Shown: piece after piece, positions 18,850 to 27,270 of the stretch
Numbering within the stretch: position 1 is the stretch's first letter
Layout: every line of letters starts with the position of its first letter
Assembly: GCA_031385325.1 (NCBI GenBank)
Contig: JANNBJ010000052.1
Coordinates: 1 to 64,000, forward strand
DNA length: 64,000 bases
Direction: 5' to 3'
Source: SYFY01 sp031385325
Lineage (GTDB): Bacteria; Pseudomonadota; Gammaproteobacteria; Pseudomonadales; Azotimanducaceae
Translations under genes and position numbers: made by a program
Notes under the pieces: generated by a model
Told to the model about the DNA's origin: nothing
What the model saw: only the letters and a program-made list of their open reading frames with translations
Databases searched by the model: none

Positions 18850-19085
18850 CCTCGCGAGCGAGTCATTGTTCCGTCACATCATCAATGAGTGCCTTCCTGT
18901 CGGACAAGACGACAAGGCAAGGTAGCAGATCGGATGGTCTGAAATGACACGACGAAAGAAGGCGCGGGTGATCCGGAGCTCTCTCCAACGACCGCAAAAA
19001 CCATACTGCGAAGATGTTCAACATCCTTGCAGTCAATGAACGGGTCGAGCCATCCAGCGTCCTGCGGCGAAGCGAAGGGATAGGT
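18850..19085 (+). pseudogene. Decayed copy of the NarL/LuxR-type response regulator
   Basis: The DNA resembles the 3' half of the intact regulator gene at 22701-23369, in the same orientation. CCTCGCGAGCGAGTCATTG near 18858 parallels CCTCGCGACCGGAAGTCATC. GACAAGACGACA near 18902 matches the start of the HTH coding part (CTGACAAGACGACAGG). About 18967-19045 follows the helix-turn-helix region with small indels (GAGCTCTCTCCAACGACCGC against GGGCTCTCCCCAGCAACCGT). No frame is open across it. It is best read as a dead duplicate of the regulator, so the locus probably once carried two copies of part of this cluster. Confidence 0.6.
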
Positions 19086-19110
19086 CGAAACGCCGTAGAC
19101 TTCGTGACCC

Positions 19111-19359
19111 TTACTGCGGCGGCGTTAGATTCTCCGCGCAGAGGATATCGCGACAAGCCTGGAGGGTCTTCGCACAGTTTTTTTGCTTGATATCCGCGAT
19201 GCACTTCCCGTAAGTGACCTGGCAGGTGTGCTGACACTGCTCCTGCGCCGTCGGTGTCGGAGCGGCAATTTCTTTTTCTTTTTTCGCATTTGCCGTCATT
19301 GGCAACAGGCAGAACAGCGATATAGCCATCACCGAAACGGCAGCAGTACGAATATTCAT
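19111..19359 (-). CDS. Small secreted cysteine-rich protein, family 2
   Basis: An 82-residue protein with a clear signal peptide (MNIRTAAVSVMAISLFCLL, cleavage near ANA-K), then a lysine-rich stretch and a helical-looking domain with seven cysteines: AQEQCQHTCQVTYGKC, NCAKTLQACRDILC. The C-x3-C-x6-C ... C-x4-C arrangement and the preceding Q-E-Q match the protein at 17044-17475. A ribosome site (GGAGAGCTGCC) precedes the ATG. It is divergent from the long low-complexity protein gene. No known family recognised. Confidence 0.75.
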   Translation of the reverse strand: MNIRTAAVSVMAISLFCLLPMTANAKKEKEIAAPTPTAQEQCQHTCQVTYGKCIADIKQKNCAKTLQACRDILCAENLTPPQ

Positions 19360-19565
19360 TGGCAGCTCTCCAGATTTCGCAGATTGATACAGCCGACTTC
19401 AATCGTACTCGCCGCTTGCTTGGCCAGCCAACACTTCGATTAGACCACCGGCTGATACTTCTCCTCACCCAACGGACTAGGCCGTTTGGCCGAAGCACGG
19501 GCCGGTTCGAATACCTACTCTGCTACCTAACGCGTCCCGCACGCTTGCTTACGGACTATCACCAC

Positions 19566-21176
19566 ATGTGGAAGCAGATTTCAGCCGTTTTTGCCATCAA
19601 TTCAGCATCCATTTTCAACAGGCGCCACAACGCTGAAGGGGGCTGCTCCGAGGCACTTTCAAGAAGCTCACCGTCAGGCATCCGATCTCGCCTGATTGCA
19701 GTCGGTGTACTCGCCCTGCTGGGGACTCTGGCCGCAACAACCCAGGCTGCGGACCCGGATCCGACCAAAAAGGGAAGCACGGGAACTTCGTCCGGTAGCT
19801 CCGGTACCCAGTCCACTCAAACGGCCCCACCGGCGCCCGTTTCCAAGGTCACTGTGCCAGCAATACGTTCCGCGAAAGTCGAGGCGATTACCGGAACTGG
19901 AACGACTACCGGCACGACTACCGGCCAAACCACTACGCCAGCAACCACCGTACGCAACCAGGCCACGGGCGACTTGACCGGAGGTCAATCCGATCAAAAG
20001 CCGGGTATCGACCAGGGATTTCGCAACAAGCCCGGACAGATTGATGCCGGGAGCACCGTGAGTGGCAATCCCATATCCACTACCGGCACCTGTGTCGGTG
20101 GACCGCTGGGCGCCGCAGCGTGTAGCCAGACCGGACCAACGGGTATCGCTGCCCAAGGGAAATCGGCGATACAGGCTGGTGTCCTGGAAAATGGCGCTAA
20201 CGTAGTCGGATCAGGCGCAGGCACGACCTCACTTCCGCCGACGGGCGGCACAGGCACCTCTGGAGGCAGAGTTGTCACGGACCCTTTCACAGGGAAACCA
20301 GTGACTGGGAGCTCAAGCGCTCATCAACAACAGTTGGATTCCGCGAGTTGCGACAGTGGTGATAATGCTGCCTGCGCCCGGCTCAAAGCCTCTCAAGAGG
20401 CAGAGGCCAGTCAAGGAAGCGGGGGAGCGGAGTCGGAGAAGGTGGTCCGGCACGCCAGTGGCAACTCAACCAGGTACAACAGCGACGGCAGCGTTACCCA
20501 CACAGCATTCAACGCGGACGGCAGCTACACCGACACGACGGTTAAGAAGGAATCGAAGACCGTAGACGGAAAGACCACGACAACGACGACCGTGACGAAG
20601 GCAACCTACGGCAAAGATGACAAAAAAACCGGCGAGACGACGGTGGTTAACACGGTGTCGCCCTGTCCTCCGGAGCTGTGTGGCTCAACACCCGAGAGCA
20701 TCGCGAAGTTCTACGCGGAAAACCCTGCACTATTCAGTCAGATTCAACAGTCCAAATCTGGTGGCAGCGGTGACATCGACTTCGGTCGCGGTGACACGGC
20801 ACCCGGTGTTGTCAGATCAGGCACACCATCTGCGGTAGGCGGAGGCTCGACAGGTCTGGTTGGAAATCCAGGCGTTCGTGGCGGTCTCGGAGAAACGGGC
20901 AGTGTTGATACCACGACCAATTTCGGCAACAGTCAAGGCGCGGGCGCGGTCAATCCGGGTCAGGATGGCAATCTGAATACCACGGGCGGTCGTACCGACA
21001 ACGTCGATGAACAAATCAACGGTGGCCAGCCAAAACAGGACTTTCCTAACAACAATACAGGTACTGGATCGGGAAATGGCACCTCAGGATCGACCCCCCA
21101 GACGCCGAGCACGGGTCCGACACGAGTCCAGTGTGTCAAAGGACATCCGCTGCCAGCGCTACGCTGCCCGGAGTGA
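19566..21176 (+). CDS. Large low-complexity secreted protein (Thr/Ser/Gly/Asn-rich)
   Basis: A signal-peptide-like segment RSRLIAVGVLALLGTLAATT with an AQAAD cleavage site is clear, but the start is not. The first in-frame ATG nearby is at 19566 (536 residues), leaving a long leader; a non-ATG start nearer 19670 is possible. The mature protein is rich in Thr, Ser, Gly and Asn, with tracts such as TGTGTTTGTTTGQTTTPATT and a degenerate YNSDGSVTHTAFNADGSYTD repeat. Cysteines come in pairs (CPPELC; SCDSGDNAAC; CVKGHPLPALRC at the C-terminus). It resembles a surface or matrix protein by composition only. It precedes the sensor kinase on the same strand. Confidence 0.65.
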   Translation: MWKQISAVFAINSASIFNRRHNAEGGCSEALSRSSPSGIRSRLIAVGVLALLGTLAATTQAADPDPTKKGSTGTSSGSSGTQSTQTAPPAPVSKVTVPAIRSAKVEAITGTGTTTGTTTGQTTTPATTVRNQATGDLTGGQSDQKPGIDQGFRNKPGQIDAGSTVSGNPISTTGTCVGGPLGAAACSQTGPTGIAAQGKSAIQAGVLENGANVVGSGAGTTSLPPTGGTGTSGGRVVTDPFTGKPVTGSSSAHQQQLDSASCDSGDNAACARLKASQEAEASQGSGGAESEKVVRHASGNSTRYNSDGSVTHTAFNADGSYTDTTVKKESKTVDGKTTTTTTVTKATYGKDDKKTGETTVVNTVSPCPPELCGSTPESIAKFYAENPALFSQIQQSKSGGSGDIDFGRGDTAPGVVRSGTPSAVGGGSTGLVGNPGVRGGLGETGSVDTTTNFGNSQGAGAVNPGQDGNLNTTGGRTDNVDEQINGGQPKQDFPNNNTGTGSGNGTSGSTPQTPSTGPTRVQCVKGHPLPALRCPE

Positions 21177-21365
21177 GGTAACGCAGGAGGTTACGAAGGT
21201 AGAAGCTGCGGGTGGCGGCACCGAAAAGGGCGCCACTCGCCTCTGGCAGTTCGCTGCGAGCGTGAACAACAACTCAATGGTCTCGATTGTCTGACTGATG
21301 AAGCTTCCACCACGGTCAACGTTAAGTGGAGAGCCACAGCTTCCTCCCGCTTCGTTCAACTTAGA

Positions 21366-22673
21366 GTGCCATTCGTGAATCGCCCTTCCTTGCTGACCAT
21401 CACCCAAGCCATGAGCCTCTGCGTCAGTGCGGCTTTTGCGACATTTGTAATTTGGCGTGTCAGCGATAGCGCTCCACCAGGCGTCCTGATTGCCGGCGGG
21501 CTGCCCATCCTCATCGTGCTCTCGCTGTGGGCGACTGGACTGGTGTGGTGGCATCGCCCGCACAACAAAAATGCAATGCGATTACACGACTGGATCGGTT
21601 TTTACACGGCAGTTTTCTGGGGCGGAAGTCTCGCCGGCGCAAACATGCAATGGTTTTTCATGCCTTGGGCGGATGAGACCGAGCGCCTGCTCAGCCTGTT
21701 CATCGTCATCACAATCACCTGCGGTACCGCTTTGGGGAGTACCCGTATCCCCAGCAGCCCATGGCTGGCTGCAGCCACATGGACTGCACCGGCAGTATTG
21801 CCATTTTCGACTGCGCTCTGGTACGTGATGCATGGCGGAGAACTCGCTATTCCCATCGCATTGTTTCTCCTGACTGGGACGGCAGTGTTAATGCTGCAAC
21901 GCGGCTTCGTCCGTCGTGCCCACGCACGGATGTATGAATCGGAACGCAAGGCACTCGCTGCACAACGGGAATTAGAAACTGAGCGAGATGCCCGACAGCG
22001 TTTCCTGGCATCTGCCTCCCACGACCTTGGGCAGCCATTGCAGTCGGCCCGCTTGTTCTTTGATCTTGCTATCAGGGAAACCGATGTACTTCGTCGTGGC
22101 GAATCGATCAAAGCCACCCAAGACTCCCTCTCTCGTCTGGAAGACCAACTGACGCAGATCCAGAATCACCTCCGACTGAATGCTGGAGCACAGCGTGTAC
22201 GAAAAGTATCTTTGTCGATTGCTGGCGCAATTTCTGGAGCCTGCGACCAGGCTGAGCCGCTGATTGCTCGGGCCGGCGTGCAGTTGCATCTGGTGTCATC
22301 CAGCCTCCGGGTATTGGCTGACCCGGTTTTCCTGGAACGGATCATCCGTAACTATATCGACAACGCCATTCGCCATTCGCGATGCCAGCGAGTGCTGATT
22401 GGTTCGAGGCGCCGAGGAGATCGGGTGCGGATTTATGTCATCGATGATGGTGAAGGAATTTCCATCAATGACAGAGACGCGTTGTTCAGCGACTATTTTC
22501 AGGGTTCCAACCATGGTGACGAGATTCGCGGTGGCTTCGGTATCGGCCTGGCGTCGGTGCGCCGCATGGCCATTGCAATGGACGGTAGCGCGGGACTTGA
22601 TCTGTGGTGGACCCATGGCTGTGCCTTTTTCGTTGAACTCCCACGAGCCCCTCTGATAGCCTCGCGCTCCTGA
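21366..22673 (+). CDS. Membrane sensor histidine kinase
   Basis: This 435-residue protein has a GTG start at 21366, with another at 21375. The first 190 residues contain about six membrane segments and no extracytoplasmic sensor domain. A coiled-coil linker (ERKALAAQRELETERDARQR) leads to the phospho-acceptor box LASASHDLGQPLQSARLFFD, with histidine near residue 224. The ATPase domain shows RNYIDNAIRHS (N box), VIDDGEGIS (G1) and RGGFGIGLASVRRMA (G2). The H-D-L-x-Q-P-L variant is typical of kinases paired with NarL regulators. The response regulator starts 27 bases downstream. It probably controls the surrounding secretory genes. Confidence 0.92.
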   Translation: MPFVNRPSLLTITQAMSLCVSAAFATFVIWRVSDSAPPGVLIAGGLPILIVLSLWATGLVWWHRPHNKNAMRLHDWIGFYTAVFWGGSLAGANMQWFFMPWADETERLLSLFIVITITCGTALGSTRIPSSPWLAAATWTAPAVLPFSTALWYVMHGGELAIPIALFLLTGTAVLMLQRGFVRRAHARMYESERKALAAQRELETERDARQRFLASASHDLGQPLQSARLFFDLAIRETDVLRRGESIKATQDSLSRLEDQLTQIQNHLRLNAGAQRVRKVSLSIAGAISGACDQAEPLIARAGVQLHLVSSSLRVLADPVFLERIIRNYIDNAIRHSRCQRVLIGSRRRGDRVRIYVIDDGEGISINDRDALFSDYFQGSNHGDEIRGGFGIGLASVRRMAIAMDGSAGLDLWWTHGCAFFVELPRAPLIASRS

Positions 22674-22700
22674 TTTTCAGATGGGTCTCTCGCAACCGAT

Positions 22701-23369
22701 ATGCAGGCAGTGTCGATGGACGTGCTCGTCTGCGACGACCACCCACTCATGCGCCAGGCGTTGGCCGCGACTGTGCAGATGCATTGGCCGCAGGCCCGGG
22801 TGATCACAGCGCTGGATTACGTCACTGCATTTGAGCAGGCCGCATCTTCACCATGGCGCCTCATCATCTCCGACCTGACGATGCCCGGTGCAACACCGAT
22901 TGAAGGAATCAGTCGACTCCGAACGTTATGTCCGAATACACCGATCCTGGTGATCACCGCCAATGACGATGACGCGCTGCTGCTGACCCTCTTCAACCTG
23001 GGCGTTGCCGGGTTCGTGCCGAAGACCTCGCGACCGGAAGTCATCGAACTGGCCATCCGGCTGGTCATGACCGGCGAACGTTACCTTCCGGATCGCATGG
23101 TGCAACTTGCGGACCGGCGTCGGACATCTGAGGTTCACGGCAGCGCCGCACAAAAAGCGTCCGCTCAAACTGCGCCACATCTGACAAGACGACAGGTTGA
23201 AGTTCTGGAACGCATGGCCAAAGGTGATACAACAAAGGAAATTGCACGTGATCTTGGGCTCTCCCCAGCAACCGTAAAAACCCATATCGCCGCGATATTC
23301 GACATCCTCGCCGTGGACAACCGGGTCGAAGCCATCCGGGCTGGTCGGGAGCGCGGCGTCCTGCCCTGA
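22701..23369 (+). CDS. NarL/LuxR-family response regulator
   Basis: This 222-residue protein has a receiver domain with VLVCDDHPLMRQAL (acidic pocket), IISDLTMPGATPIEG (phospho-acceptor aspartate near residue 60), VITANDD and FVPKTS (conserved Thr/Lys). The C-terminal HTH reads LTRRQVEVLERMAKGDTTKE and LGLSPATVKTHIAAIFDIL, the LuxR-type fold. Cognate partner of the kinase immediately upstream. A decayed copy of the 3' half lies about 4 kb upstream. Targets are not known; an inverted repeat upstream of the secretin gene is a candidate site. Confidence 0.93.
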   Translation: MQAVSMDVLVCDDHPLMRQALAATVQMHWPQARVITALDYVTAFEQAASSPWRLIISDLTMPGATPIEGISRLRTLCPNTPILVITANDDDALLLTLFNLGVAGFVPKTSRPEVIELAIRLVMTGERYLPDRMVQLADRRRTSEVHGSAAQKASAQTAPHLTRRQVEVLERMAKGDTTKEIARDLGLSPATVKTHIAAIFDILAVDNRVEAIRAGRERGVLP

Positions 23370-23458
23370 GCACTGCGGAACAGTGTTCAGGGAAACAGGG
23401 CATGACAGCCTTCAATCTCTCCAGCCCGGACTCAAGAAATCAGGCCCGCCAAACGCAG

Positions 23459-23818
23459 CTAGCGGACGTTGAGCGTTGAGCACCTTGCCTGGAGGCTCGG
23501 GTCTGTACCACATCCCTTGGCACAACTCGCATCGAGGACCGTGTCTCCTTGTTGATTGAAACAGGCCGCTACACCTGTTGATTTTGAAACGCTACAGGTC
23601 CCACCAAAACTCTCGAGCCGGAGCTTCTTTCCAGCACCGCAGTCCAGATCTGTGTAGCTACTTGGTACAACCGATGGCGTCGTTTTGGTGCCCGTAGCCG
23701 TACCGGACACAGCGCCGGTAGCTGGTTCAGAGGTCGCTTTTTCAGAAGATGCCTGCACTGGTAGTGCGAGCACACCACACACCCAGACCAATGTCCAAAA
23801 GAGAGTAGAGCATCGCAC
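23459..23818 (-). CDS. Small secreted six-cysteine protein, family 1 (copy 3)
   Basis: A 119-residue protein with a signal peptide (MRCSTLFWTLVWVCGVLAL, cleavage near VQA-S), a Thr/Ser/Gly/Ala linker and a six-cysteine domain: YTDLDCGAGKKLRLES, then GTCSVSKSTGVAACFNQQGD and ASCAKGCGTDPSLQARC. Spacing is C-x14-C-x10-C-x12-C-x3-C-x9-C, nearly the same as the two plus-strand paralogues at 17767-18515. It is divergent from the secretin gene and convergent with the response regulator. No known family recognised. Confidence 0.75.
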   Translation of the reverse strand: MRCSTLFWTLVWVCGVLALPVQASSEKATSEPATGAVSGTATGTKTTPSVVPSSYTDLDCGAGKKLRLESFGGTCSVSKSTGVAACFNQQGDTVLDASCAKGCGTDPSLQARCSTLNVR

Positions 23819-24144
23819 GATCGTTGCCTCCCAGTGTCTGCACGGAACAGAAATTCTGCGATCAATAAGACCACATCGTGGATGTCGATGATAGTCGCTG
23901 ATCTCGAAGCATGGCGCCGGATTGGTAACAACAGGTCAGATCGTCTGTAGAGGGCTGAATTGCGTGTTAACTCCGCGCAGACTAAAGGTAGACTTCACCC
24001 AGAGTGTGAGTTCGTTTCCCAACGGCTTCTGGGTGTAAGCGGGACGACGTTACGAAGCTCTGAAAATGTGGCCGCAGAGTATGGCGGAGATGTCGGCACA
24101 TTTTGCCACACGTCGAAAATGACAGGGCAGTAAAGGGGAATCAC
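23819..24144. promoter_or_regulatory. Divergent regulatory region between six-cysteine gene and secretin
   Basis: This 326-base gap separates two diverging starts and has no coding signs. It holds a perfect 8-bp inverted repeat, CACCCAGA at 23996-24003 and TCTGGGTG at 24028-24035, with 24 bases between. This could be a regulator site or a loop-forming element. A GGGGA ribosome site precedes the secretin ATG. Promoter elements could not be assigned with confidence. Confidence 0.4.
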
Positions 24145-25818
24145 ATGTTCAGATCGGTAGCGCTTTGTGTCGCGGTAAGCAGCCTCATATGGATTGGTGT
24201 GGCTACAGCAGACAGTTCGCGACGACAGTCCAAGCTAGAAGCCAAGCCGAATGCCATCATTTTCGAGGAGTCAGCCCGGGCGTTGATCGCTGACAACCTT
24301 GAAGATGCAGCTGCGGGATTTACCGAGCTGGCCGCTCGCAATCCACGGGACCCTTCCGCGCAAACTCTGCTCGCCCTCACGTATCACAAAGCTGCGGAAC
24401 GCAACCCTCAAAATCTGGAATTGGCCAACGCCGGCTACGATCTGGCTCTGAACGTGCAGCCGAACAGTTTCTGGGCGGCGGCATTTGCCGGCAGGGTTGC
24501 CTATGATCGTGGTGAATTTGATGTGGCCGCCTCTCGTTTTGCCCAGGCCGTACTAGCGCGCCCTGGCGATGGACGAGCTATGTTTGCACTCGCAAGTTCC
24601 GCCTACATGGCTGGCGATGTCGAGCTGGCGGCCATCGCAGCCAACCAGGCGGTGATCCTGAATGCGGCGACGCCTGAACACACCGCGACACTCCGTCTGG
24701 CAACTTTGTCGAATGCGGCAGTCAACAACATCGATGCTGCACACGCACATCTGACAGCTTTACAACAAGTGAGTGAACAAGCGGTAGATGATACCCAGAC
24801 GCGAATGGATCAAATTGAGCAAACGAACCCTGTAGATGCAATTGACATTGCGCCTGCGCAAGAGAGCACCGTCGTTAGTGAACCGTCGATTCCCGACCAG
24901 ATTTCCGTGGATGTCGCCATCGTGTTATCACAACGAGTCAAGCGGAGCCGCATTGGCCTGAACCTCATGGACGGGCTCAATCTTAACTACGGCTATGGCC
25001 GCAACTACTCCGATAGTCGGGTGACTTTCACCGGAGTCGATTCAGCCACGACCGGACAGCGGGTAATCACACGCGCGATCAATATCCCGGAACTCAACTA
25101 CAACCTGAATATTTTCAACCGTACTGGGCAGTACTACTCGGTGCTCGCGCGACCTTCGCTGACCGCGTATCGCGGACAAACCAGTGAGTTCTTTGTCGGC
25201 CGCTCACTCAAGGTCGCCGTATCCGGAGTCAACTTCAGTTCGCTCGAACAGATCGATATCGGCATCGAAATGAAGGTCACCCCAATCGACATTTCCGCGG
25301 AAGGCACCCTCGTCAAGATCGAAACCTCACGCTCCTTTCTGACCCAAGACGCCGCTGGTACATTCCGGGAAGGCATCAGTACCTTCAAACAACGGGTAGC
25401 AGCAACCGCCCAGGTGAGATTCAACCAGACGCTGATCCTGTCCGGTCTTTCGGAGAGCGTCGACGACAATACGTTTTCCAAAACACCGTTGCTTGGTGAG
25501 TTGCCAATCGTCGGCGCCGCATTCAACGAGCGCTCAACGCAGAGTCGTCGAGATGCTGCACTTATGCTAATCACTCCGTCCTTGACCACCAGTCTGCCTG
25601 GACTACCTCAATTGCGCTCCGGAACGCTGGACAAGATATCCCGCCTCTGGACAAAGGTCGTCGACCCCGCTTCAAACGCGGTAGACATCGGTGCTCGTCT
25701 AGGCCGAATCCGGTTTTTTACCCGTGCCTTGCCGACCGACGCTCCGCTGTCGTGGCCAAGCCCTACCCGGCAGACCGCAGAAGCACTACGCGAGCTGCTG
25801 CTGCCCCATGTGGACTAG
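24145..25818 (+). CDS. TPR-secretin outer-membrane pore protein
   Basis: The ATG at 24145 has GGGGA upstream and gives 557 residues with a signal peptide (MFRSVALCVAVSSLIWIGVA). Residues about 35-230 are TPR-like helices (ALIADNLEDAAAGFTELAAR, GRVAYDRGEFDVAASRFAQA). The secretin core follows: ISVDVAIVLSQRVKRSRIGL, LARPSLTAYRGQTSEFFVG, KVTPIDIS, then KTPLLGELPIVGAAFNERST and RRDAALMLITPSLTTS, the standard secretin end. The N0/N1 ring domains of type II/III secretins are replaced by TPRs. No ATPase, inner-membrane platform or pilin gene lies in the window, so this is a solitary secretin. Its stop overlaps the convergent pyrophosphohydrolase stop (CTAG). Confidence 0.85.
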   Translation: MFRSVALCVAVSSLIWIGVATADSSRRQSKLEAKPNAIIFEESARALIADNLEDAAAGFTELAARNPRDPSAQTLLALTYHKAAERNPQNLELANAGYDLALNVQPNSFWAAAFAGRVAYDRGEFDVAASRFAQAVLARPGDGRAMFALASSAYMAGDVELAAIAANQAVILNAATPEHTATLRLATLSNAAVNNIDAAHAHLTALQQVSEQAVDDTQTRMDQIEQTNPVDAIDIAPAQESTVVSEPSIPDQISVDVAIVLSQRVKRSRIGLNLMDGLNLNYGYGRNYSDSRVTFTGVDSATTGQRVITRAINIPELNYNLNIFNRTGQYYSVLARPSLTAYRGQTSEFFVGRSLKVAVSGVNFSSLEQIDIGIEMKVTPIDISAEGTLVKIETSRSFLTQDAAGTFREGISTFKQRVAATAQVRFNQTLILSGLSESVDDNTFSKTPLLGELPIVGAAFNERSTQSRRDAALMLITPSLTTSLPGLPQLRSGTLDKISRLWTKVVDPASNAVDIGARLGRIRFFTRALPTDAPLSWPSPTRQTAEALRELLLPHVD

Positions 25819-26153
25819 GCGGAGGTTTCCGGCTGATCAGCGTGCGGGACCACCGGATACTTGAGCGCGTTCTTGATGAGTTTTTGTTCTACGGCTGCCT
25901 CAATGTCGACACCCGCCACATCGGCCAGACGCACCAGATAGATCTGCACATCGGCAACCTCGTCGGCCAGGGCCGCGCGTTGACTGGCCGACAGATCCCG
26001 TGACTGGGCTTCTGTGAGCCACTGGAAAATCTCCACCAACTCTGCGGCTTCTACCGAGAGTGCCATGGCGAGGTTTTTCGGTGAATGAAACTGGTTCCAG
26101 TCCCGCGCATTCGCGAACGCTTGCAGCCGATCCTGAAGTTTGTCCAGATCCAT
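25815..26153 (-). CDS. MazG-like nucleotide pyrophosphohydrolase
   Basis: With the ATG at 26153 the protein is 112 residues, the normal size for the all-alpha NTP pyrophosphatase (dCTPase/RS21-C6-like) family. Metal-binding motifs are visible as ALSVEAAELVEIFQWLTE (E-x-x-E) and LADEVADVQIYLVRLADVAG (E-x-x-D). It hydrolyses (d)NTPs to monophosphates and pyrophosphate, cleaning modified nucleotides. The open frame extends upstream into an Arg/Trp-rich stretch that overlaps the hydrolase gene and is probably not translated. Confidence 0.87.
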   Translation of the reverse strand: MDLDKLQDRLQAFANARDWNQFHSPKNLAMALSVEAAELVEIFQWLTEAQSRDLSASQRAALADEVADVQIYLVRLADVAGVDIEAAVEQKLIKNALKYPVVPHADQPETSA

Positions 26154-26157
26154 GCGC

Positions 26158-27192
26158 TCAACGCGCCTCTTCAGTCGCTTTAACCACCACTGGCGCCTCC
26201 ACAGGCGGCGCTGAAGCCACCACGCCGCTTTCGTCAAGAAAAGCCTGAACCTCTGCGAAGAACGCCGCCGGGCACTCTTCCTGTGGGACATGTCCACACG
26301 CCGGGAGTTCGACATATCGACTGCCGGGAATTTTCTCCGCGATAGTCCGGCTCACGCTCACCGGCACGACACGATCATCATCACCCGTAATCACCAGAGT
26401 CGGGATCGCAGCCAGTTCGCCCAATCGATCCACAAGCGCTCCTCGACGATGCGAATCGGTGCGCGGCGCTCGTGAAAATTCCCAGAGGGCGCGATCCCAA
26501 TCATGTGACTTCAACGGCAATCGATAACCCTCGATGATGGCAGGAGTGAGCAGCGTTGGATCGTGCCACGCACGCTGCATAAGATCACCACCCGACGTAC
26601 TGATTCGTCTTGCCAGCCACGGGCCCAGGTGATCCATCTGGGGGGTATGCAAAAGCGGCCGTAACCAGCTCCAACGACCGCTACCCATGCCAATCGCCGG
26701 GCTGATCAAAACAAGCGCCCGAACGCGTTCTGGGCGTGCCGCAGCAATACTCGCAGCCGTGCCACCACCGGCCGAATTTCCGACCAGCACTACCTGCTCA
26801 ATATCGAGCGTATCCATCAGCCCGATGGCCTGACTGACCTGGGCTTGAACGCCATAGGGATTATGGCTCTTGACGTCCAGAGGACGTCCGGTCAAACCAA
26901 ACGCGGTCCGATCATAGGCAACCGTGCGACCCAGCGCGGAAAAGTCATCCATCACTTCACGCCAGGTAAACGTGCTCGCCCCAAACCCATGCAGGAGCAG
27001 AAAGGCTGGTGCGCCGCTTCCAGCTTCCTTGTAGTGCACCGAGATCCCTTCAACATCGACAAATCGACTGTCTGCATCGGCAAGTTCGCTCGCAGGAACG
27101 GTATCTTCAAGTGCCGGTACCGGAACCAGAAACGGGCCGATCAGCAGCGTCAGCGACACGACAATGAACAACCAACCAAAAAAACGTTTCAT
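26158..27192 (-). CDS. Alpha/beta hydrolase, membrane-anchored
   Basis: The start at the ATG at 27192 gives 344 residues; a TTG or ATG further upstream would add a few. The N-terminal helix FFGWLFIVVSLTLLIGPFLV is an uncleaved anchor or signal. Catalytic motifs: oxyanion HGFGAS, nucleophile LVGNSAGGGTA (Ser near 150), acid in VITGDDDRVVPV, and histidine in CGHVPQEECP. Substrate is unknown; the fold covers esterases, epoxide hydrolases and dehalogenases. It lies four bases upstream of the pyrophosphohydrolase on the same strand. The C-terminus is Ala/Val/Pro-rich. Confidence 0.87.
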   Translation of the reverse strand: MKRFFGWLFIVVSLTLLIGPFLVPVPALEDTVPASELADADSRFVDVEGISVHYKEAGSGAPAFLLLHGFGASTFTWREVMDDFSALGRTVAYDRTAFGLTGRPLDVKSHNPYGVQAQVSQAIGLMDTLDIEQVVLVGNSAGGGTAASIAAARPERVRALVLISPAIGMGSGRWSWLRPLLHTPQMDHLGPWLARRISTSGGDLMQRAWHDPTLLTPAIIEGYRLPLKSHDWDRALWEFSRAPRTDSHRRGALVDRLGELAAIPTLVITGDDDRVVPVSVSRTIAEKIPGSRYVELPACGHVPQEECPAAFFAEVQAFLDESGVVASAPPVEAPVVVKATEEAR

Positions 27193-27270
27193 GAATCGCC
27201 TGTTATCTCGGGAAGCCAGCATAGTTTCGCACTGTACGGCATCACGTCACGGAGTTATGAATGGTAAACA

